Shown piece by piece: positions 21,401 through 30,400 of a DNA stretch of 31,995 bases. The DNA comes from CALIKW01 sp038998005 (GTDB lineage: Archaea > Aenigmatarchaeota > Aenigmatarchaeia > CG10238-14 > SCSR01), in contig JAVZIY010000002.1 of assembly GCA_038998005.1 (NCBI GenBank), positions 1 to 31,995 of the forward strand, given 5' to 3'. The number at the start of each line of letters is the position of its first letter. Positions within the stretch are counted from its first letter, which is position 1. The notes beneath the pieces were generated by a model, which worked only from the letters and a program-made list of their open reading frames with translations, made no database searches and was not told the origin of the DNA. The position numbers and the translations under genes were made by a program.

Positions 21401-24400
21401 ACTTATTGTTGTGCTATTTGCTTTATCATCAGCATAGGTTGTTGGATCATCTGTTGCGTTAAACATAAACTCCCAAACTTGATTTGCTCCATAATTTAAA
21501 TCATCACAAGTAAAGGTTCTTGTAAAGTTCAATACTTGACTTACTATACCAGAAGATTTTGTTAAGGGTGTACCAAACTGACTCCAAGCTTCCGTCCCTA
21601 CTCTTCTCCTCCACAACCAAACTCTTACATCATCTCTATCTTCATCAGTAACATTAATAGAAAAAGTATACCATTCTCCCCATCCCCCTTGAGTATTGTT
21701 TACACTTGGGTTTGTTAAGGTTGGAGCAGTTTCTATCCAGAAATTATTGTTTCCTGTTGTTTCGTAAGGATTGTAGTATTGTTTTGAAGAGTTGAACTTT
21801 ATGTTGTAAAATCTTGCAGGCATTATTGCTGGTGAAGAAGTGTTGAAAGTGCAGTTGTAATGTCCATCATTTTCATTTAGTACTGGGGAACAAATGAACT
21901 GTTGTCCAGTCTCAGAATGAATCGAAACAAAGTTTACGCTTACACTTTCGTTCAAAACTTCCCATGAGCAGTCTGAACTAACATAACCTCTAATTGTTAT
22001 ATTTTCTCCTCTTTTGTATTCAGTTCCACCTACTGGTTGTAAGATTGAATTACTTAAATCTCCTATTACATAAATTGTGAAATTGCTTGTTGTATTTGCA
22101 TCCAAATAACAAGAATCAGTAACTCCAGCTATCCAATACTGCTTTCCTACAGCATAACTACAATCTGGGTCGAAGTAATATGAAGCATTTCCTAAGTAGT
22201 CTGTTTGATTCTTTACATTCAATCTATAATTAGTAGAATCGTTTGTAACCCAGAAACTCACGTTAACATTAGGGGCATAGCTTGAATTTTCTATATCATA
22301 AACATTCACACCAAATCTCTTTATTTGATTTATTCCTGATGAACGATTCAGATAAGAATCGTTACCCTCTATGTAAGTAATACTCACAGTACTTTCAGTA
22401 ATATTAGGTCCTTGTACAGCCGAAGTGTTATAAGTATTTGCTGGTTCTCCATTCTGAATTTGCCATTTGAACCAATTATCTTCACCTATATCTTCGCAAT
22501 CAAAATCATGAACTTGAACGAAACATTTACCTTGTGTCGGAATTCCAGGATTTCCTTGAACAATATAACTTCCTTTATACTCCCAAGTTTGTTGATTATC
22601 CTTGCTAATAAACAATGAGCAGTTTATAGTATCTCCTTCCTGATCATAAATGTCAATAGAATAGTTGAATAATCTAGACCATCCTCCTTGACTTGGAGAA
22701 ACACTAGTATTTTCTGCAACACTATAAACATTTTCAAGCCAGAAGAAGTTTTCAAACATTGTTTCGTTCAGGTTATAATTTGGAAGCTTGCTTGCAGTCA
22801 GATTTATACTCCAATAACCTTCTTTTTTATTAGTTGAATCCCAAGTACAATTGTACCAACCATTGTACTCATTGTTTAAAGGCGAGCAAGTTTCCCATTC
22901 ACCATAAGGTGATCTTAATTCGATTTGAGCTAAAGGATAGGTCGCGTTTGCTATTAATCCTTCTTCTGAGCAGTCTGAAGTAGTGTTAAACCTTATCAAG
23001 ATTTGCTGAGTAACGTTAAAGATTTGTTGGTAATAAGGTTGCAAAAGATTAACTTTTATTTGTCCACTTATGTTATACTCTGGTGGAGCATAAGGTCCTC
23101 CTATCCTTTGAGTATAGTTTTCGCTGTAATAGCAATAATCTCCTGAAATTCCTCCGTCCCACTTTTGAATTCCTACAGAGTAAGAGCAGTCTGGGTCTAA
23201 GGTTATGTTTATATGGCCAGAGGAGTTTGTTTTCACATCATTCTTAACATTAAAGGTTGAGCCATCTTTTGTGAAGAAGAACGAAGCGTTTACTCCAGAA
23301 GGTAAGTATTCATCTTTATCTAAATCTTTTATCCTGAGAATAAAAGTCCCTTGTGTTGTTCCAATTTCCCTGTCGATTTTTGTTGGGCTTGAAACATACT
23401 CAACTTCTATGCTATTTGGGTTGATTATTATTCCTCCAGAACTTTCATTCTTATAGCCCCAATAATCGGAAATGTTTATCTTATAATTCCAACTTCCTAT
23501 TTTTCCACAATCAAAAGTTTGTAGGAAAGTTATCAGCTTTTGCGATTGGCATGTTGGCGCATAGCATAAAGTTGAATTAACAAGCTGATAGCCTGAGCCA
23601 AAATCTATCCATAAGCTTACATTCAACTTCTCGAAAGAATACGCTCCTTGGTCTAAATCTTGAACTATTGCTGAAAAGTTCCAAAGTTCGCCCCATCCAA
23701 AATTGTTATCGCTACCTAAGCATTCAGAGGCTCTGCATTTACTTGTTGGAATTAAAAGTGTTAAAGTAGGATTGGTTACTATAACAAATGAATCCTGCTT
23801 TTCAAAAATTTCAGAAGGTTCATAGTACTGCTTCGAAGCGTTTATTGTTAAGTTATGATAAGTCATTTGCCAATCTTCTGAAGGCATTCTTGAGCAAGAG
23901 TAAGTTCCGTTATTATAATCAGTTACTTCGCTCGGTAAGCAAGTTGAAGAAGGGTTAATTTCTTCTGGATAAGCTCTAAATTCAACGCTTGCTCCTTTTA
24001 CTCCACCACAATCATCGCTAACGTTTCCAACATAAGTTATCAAATCTACGTTTCTTCTAAAGCTTTGATTGTTAGGCGCAATAACGCTAACTTGTAGAGG
24101 ATAAGTTATTAAGGTTATGTAGAAATCATCACCATAAGTTGAAGTAGAGTTTGTTGCTTTGTATATTGTGCTAGTTGAACCAAACTCTGCCCTCCATCTT
24201 AAAGGACCAATTCCATAATTACATCTTGTTTCTGCTTTCGGGAAAGTGTGATTTACAAAACCTCCTGCCCCAATTTGAGGTATGCTTTCTTCTACAACAA
24301 AACTATTAGGATTGTTTGGGTCTGTAGTAACGTAAAACTTTATTGTTCCCGGTGTACCAACTCCTAACAAAACATTTCTGTCAGTATCATAAATTCTTAT

Positions 24401-27400
24401 GCTAAAAGTAACGTTTTCTTGATAAGGAGCTAAGCTTCTGTTTAGAATTGCAGAATTTCCTTCTACCAAAGTTATGTTTACATCATCCTTTTGTACAGTA
24501 AATGTAAGTAAGCTTGTGTTTGCTGTTCTTTCACCATCGCTTGTGTTGAAGAAGAATTCAAAGCTTACTCCTGCACAGGCTGAGCTAAATGCTGGCGAAG
24601 GATAGTTGAAAATTATATTACCTTGAGAAACACTTTGACTTCCTTTCAAGTAAAAGTCTGGCCATGCAGAAGCTTCTGGACATGCTGAAGGAGCAGGAGT
24701 TGTATTTCTAACCCATAACCTAACAGTGTTTACATCTAAGTCAGGATCACTCAAAGTAATGCTAAACTGCCAGGATTCGCCCCAACCTCCGTCTTGAGTA
24801 TAAGAAACGCTTGGGCTTGAAAGGCTTGGTTTTGTTACAACAAAGAAAGCGCATGGCGTTGGCGTGCATAAACCAGTAACTTCTGTCCAGCCTGGGTTGA
24901 ACCAGCTTACGTTAGAAGAGCTCATGTTAAGCTTGTAATTTCTTGTTGGCTTGCTCGCGTTGTTTATAAACAAGCAACTGTAATATCCATTACCTTCGTT
25001 TATCAAAGGTTCATCACAATAATATTTTCCTCCAGTTCCTGCATGTGTTGCTTCAAAAGTTACGTTCGCATTAGTTATTAAACCATCCTTTGCCGAGCAA
25101 TCTGTTGTTACATTTCCCCTGAAAGTTATGTTTTCTTCTTCTCTCACAAACCTATTCTTAGTTGAGTTTGGAGAAACAACATAATTTACTAGTTGGCCAA
25201 CAATTCCTATGCTAAACCTTTCACTTTCGTTGTAGTAATAGCACTCTCCACCAGCTCCTACAGAAGAATTGTAAAACGCGAACCATTGTTGATAGCCAAC
25301 ATCAAACTCGCAGCTTGGGTCAAAGTTGAAAGTAACATTTCCTGGAAGTGAAGCATAAGTTTGATTCGAGCCAACAAGAACATAGTTAGTTCCATCCTTA
25401 GTAACATTAAAGCTTATTCTTGCTTGGGCAGAGCCGTAAGAGCCTACTGCTTTATTTCTTACTGTATCAAAAACATAAACTTTTAAAGGTAAAAAGCCAG
25501 AGGCTCTTGTTATATTTGTATTATTTCCATAAACATAGGTTATTGTTATGTTATCCTTGGTTATTTCAGGTCCTGGAGTTGTTACTACAGAAGTTTGTCC
25601 TACTTCGTCTGTCAAGTTAAACCTGAACCAATTATCGTTTCCAACATCAAAATATGTTGAGTTGCAAGCATAAGGTTCAACAAGGGTAAAGCTACAGTTT
25701 TGCCATTGACTACTTCCAGAAATTATTGTTGAATTAACATAACGCCAAGTTAAACCATCATCTGTTGAAACAAATAAGCTACAATTAACTAAATCTAAGT
25801 CTGTATCTTTAACTTCTATGCTGAAGTTATACTTAGAACCCCATCCTCCTATGCTTGGAGTTACTTGTGGATTTTGATAGCTTGGAGGTAGGTTTGTTAG
25901 TTCGAACCAATCATAATAGTAAGTTGTGTTTGGTATAAAGTACTGCTTAGCACTACTCAAAATTATATCATAATATCCAGGAGGGTGGTAAATTGTATCG
26001 AAAGTACAATTATAAGTTCCGTTTTCCCAATCTTGCCAGGGATAGCAGTTTTCAATAGTGCTATCATCAGGTCTTCTAACTTTAATAGGATAGCTTATTC
26101 CTTCTGTTGAGTTTGGTACACCTGGACTTTCTTCATCTATATAGCCAGAGCAATCACTTTTTACATCAAGAATAATTGGTATTAAAGTTCCTGTTCCGTT
26201 AACCCAACCAGAGGGAGGATATTCTAAATTGCTATAGAGTTGGCCATAAACATAAACTGTTGCGTTTTGAGAAGAAGTAGAAGAATAGCAAGAATCTGTT
26301 AGCTCAACTTTCCACCATTGTCTTCCAGTATAGTAGCTACAGTTTGGATCGAAGTCATAAGTAAATAGTCCGTCAGAACCAGTAGTTAGAGGAATGAAAG
26401 AATCAAAGGTTGTTCTGTTTTTTGTTATGTAAATTCTTCCACTAATTCCTTGTTCAGTTACTGTTATTCCTTCTTTTGACCAATCTGTTATGCTTGCCTT
26501 TAATATAGAAGTTTCTATTCCTACTCTATTAACGCTTGAGCCATCTCCTTGTTCAATGGTTAAGGAAGCTAAGTCAGGAGAAAGAGCAAAGCTTTGAGTT
26601 GAGCTTTCTGCTCTAAATCTTTTATCACTTGAATAAAAGTTATCTGTTGCGTTAAATTTGAAAAATCTTGTTCCAATATTTTCACAAGAAAAGCTTTTCT
26701 CAAATTTTAGAGCATTTATTCCTATTCCTGTGCATGGTGGCGAACAAACTTGAGAACCAACATACTCCCATTGGCCAGTTAAGTTAACCCAGAAACTTAC
26801 GTTAACCAGGCTTCCTTGTTCTCCAAGATAATCTTCATCTTCAACACCAACCTCAAAGAACCATAAGTCTCCCCATCCACTTGTGTGATTACCAGTAGAA
26901 ACATAAGCTGAGCCTGTGGTAAGCTTTGGTCTTGAAGCTATGTATAAAGCATTCTGCTCAAACTCTTCTTCAGAAGAATTATAATAGCTTTTGCTTGCAT
27001 TAAAACTAACATTCCAATAACCATAATCTAGCTCAGGGTCCGAGTATAGAGTTGAGTTTGAAATTAGGCAACCATAAGTTCCGTTGTTATAGTCTATTAT
27101 CGTTCCTATTAAAGAGCAAACTTTTATTGTTTCTCCTCTGTACAGGTAAAAGTTTGCTGTCGATTGATTAACTCCTCCACAATCATCGCTAACATTTCCT
27201 ACAAGCAAAATAGAATCTGCTGGTATAGGAAATTTTATGAAAAGCTTTCCATTTTTTGGAGAGATATACTTAAAGGATAGGCTAACAGTAGTTATGTTTA
27301 TGAAAAACTCACTTGAGTTTGTTTCTTTGTAATGCAAATTATCACTAGTTATCCCAGCTTTCCATTTTTGTGGCCCTACAGAAAAGCTACATGTTGGATC

Positions 27401-30400
27401 AAATTGTGTTGCCGAAGTGTTTATGTAGCTGTTTTGAACTGAAGTAGTTCCAGTAAGAGGAACATAGTTTGAAGCTAAGTCAGTGGTAACCCAAATGCTT
27501 GCTCCGTCGCTCTTGAAAATTGGGTAAATTCCTCTATCAGCATCGTATACCCTAACAGTTAAAGTTTGAATTTGATTCCCAGTTCTGTTCACTACAGTAG
27601 TATTTCCAGCTATATGCTCAAGAATAATGTCATCTTTTTGATAAACAAAAGTTCCGTTACCAGTTTCGTTTATGTTTTGGGGGAAGTCTATTGAAGAATT
27701 TCCAAATATATCTTCTTTTTCACTAACGTTGAACTTGAAGGCATGCGGTCCTATTGGTGAGCTTCCGCCTAAGGCTACTGGGGATGGTAGTTTTAAAACA
27801 AAAGTTACTGTAGTATTTATTCCTTTTGCAGTTGTGTTAGTTGTGTTTCCTTCGCCACTTACTGGTTGTGCCCATTCGCCATCATCGCTTCTGTTTATGT
27901 AAAGGTTAACGTTTAAAGTGTCCTCATCTTCGTCAGTAACGTTAACCCAGAAAATCCAAGTTTCTCCCCATCCTCCATCTCCTATATGGCCAGTAGAGTT
28001 ATAAGAAACATAACTGAAGTCTGTTGTTAGTACTGGTTTGGTTTCAACCCAGAAACCTTTCTGCCAAATTTGAAAAATATCTGTTAGGGAAGAGGGGTTA
28101 AAGTAATCTTTACTCGCGTTAAAAGTAGCATTCCATCCTTTTGCTGAAAAATCACTTGTGTTTAAAGTACAGTTGTAATAACCATTTCCCAAACTTTCTA
28201 TTGGTGAACAATTTTTAACAGTTGAACCTTGAGTTAAAATGAAGCTTGTTTGAGCATCGCTTAAGCCACCTTCCACTGAACAATCACTTGTTATTCTTGC
28301 CGTCAAATTAACGTTTTGTCCATCAGGATAATTACTTCTCAAGTATTTTTCTCCTTTTGGAGAAATTATTTCAAGTATCAAGTCACCAATAACATCAACA
28401 GTGTAATTTTCTGTAGGTGTTGAGTTTGTGTATTTTGTTTCATAGCATACATCATCTATTACAGCAGCTATCCAGTACTGCTTTCCTGTTTGGTAGTAAG
28501 GTCCAGAACAATCTGGGTCAAAATCAAAATTGAAATAGCCAGAAGAATTTGTTTTAACAAAATACTGGTAATAGTTTGAAAAATCGTAAGTCATCCAAAT
28601 GCTTCCATTAGTATTTTCTAAAGGAACAGAATTTCTTGTCGTATCGTTAACTTTCAAAATTAATTTGGTTTTGTTTCCAATTGGATTGTTATCAGATCTA
28701 TTAACTTTTGCACCATTACCTTGAATCAAAGTTATGCTTATGCTGTTCTTAGTTATGTTTGGTCCCTGAGTTACTCCAAAAATTTCAGAAGTATTTACTT
28801 TGTTGAAAGTATCGTTTACTATAAAGTAAAAACTTGCGTTGCTTTGGTCTTGGCAAGTGAAATCATTAACTATAACGTTACATAAGCCAGGAGTTGAGGT
28901 TGTGTTTATTCCTTTAAAAACAAAGCTTCCAGTTGTGTTCACATAAAGCAGGCAAGTTACTTCATCATTTTCTTTATCGTTAACATAAACTGAATAGTTG
29001 AAAACCGAGCCCCAACCTGCTTGCTCAGGAGAAACTTCTATCTCAACAATTTCTGGGGCTAAGTTTTCTAACCAGAACCAATTAGTGAAGTTTGTGCTGT
29101 TTGAGTTGTAGTTTGTTTTTGAAACTTGAACGTTAATGGTCCAGTTTCCTTCTGGTTGGGAAGTTGAATTCCAAGTGCAATTGTAGTTTCCTTCAAAAAT
29201 CTCGTTTATATCTATGCAAGAAGAAGAATTTCCAAAGTTGTACAAGTTTAAAACATTGCTAACTCCTGTTATATTTCCAGAATCATAAGCCTCGCTTATA
29301 CCATAGCAATCAGAATAAACGCTCCATCTTATGTTTATCAAGTCTGAAACGTTAAATTCAGAGAACCTTTTAGGCAAGTACAAATTGCTTTTGAGTTGAC
29401 CTTTTATGGTAAAGCCTAATTCTGTTGAGTTTGTATCTGCATAACAATTATTATCTAAAATTCCAACCTTCCAGTATTGGTAGCTTGCTGCATAACTACA
29501 ATTTGGATCAAAGCTTACTTGCATGTAGCCAGAAGAGTTAACTGTTGCAAACCAGCCAGAATCCCAGGTTGGAGAAGAAGGCTCTTTTGTAAACCAGAAA
29601 TATCCTTTAACACTTTCTTGCGAGTCATCCAGCCAGGCATTTTTATCTGTATCGTTAACTCTAACAACAAAAACTCCTGTTCCTCCTTCCCTGTCAACAG
29701 AAGAAGGAGCCTGTATTGTATTGAAGCTTACATCATCTTTTTCAAGAGTTACTGTAAATGAAGAAGTTTCATTTTTAAGACCATAGCTGTCACTAACGTT
29801 AAGCTTAAGATAAATCGTTGAGCTTGAAAGATAGTCTGAGCATGTAAACTCTGGATTAAATATTATATCGCAACCAGAAGTGCAGTCAACTTTAATTTGC
29901 GAACTAACATAAACCCAATTTATTCCATTATAAGATTTCCATAAGCTTATGTTTAAAGTGTCTCCAGAATCAGCATCTAAAAGATAGGCATTTACAGTAA
30001 AATTATAGCCCCATCCTTCTTGTTCTGGAGATATTTGGTAGCTTGTAATGCTTGGTTTTCTTCTGATTTGGAAAGCATTTTGCTTTAAAGTGTAAGTATC
30101 GTTGAAATAGTTTTTGCTAGAGTTCATGCTTATATCATACCATCCAAGCAATCCACTCGTTCCAAAAGTACAGCTGTAGTTTCCATTCCCTAAGTCGTTA
30201 GCTGGCTCAGGATCGCAAGAATAATCACCTGGATAAACTCTAAATATTGTTGTTGCTCCTGGAATATTATTTAGGCATTCGTCTCTCAACCTTCCAATTA
30301 TCTGAATGTTTTCCCCTTCTGAATAAACTTCTCCGTTTGGCTGAAGGACTTGAGCATAAAATTCTGAATAAATGTTAACAGTAAAATTCTGGCTTTCACT

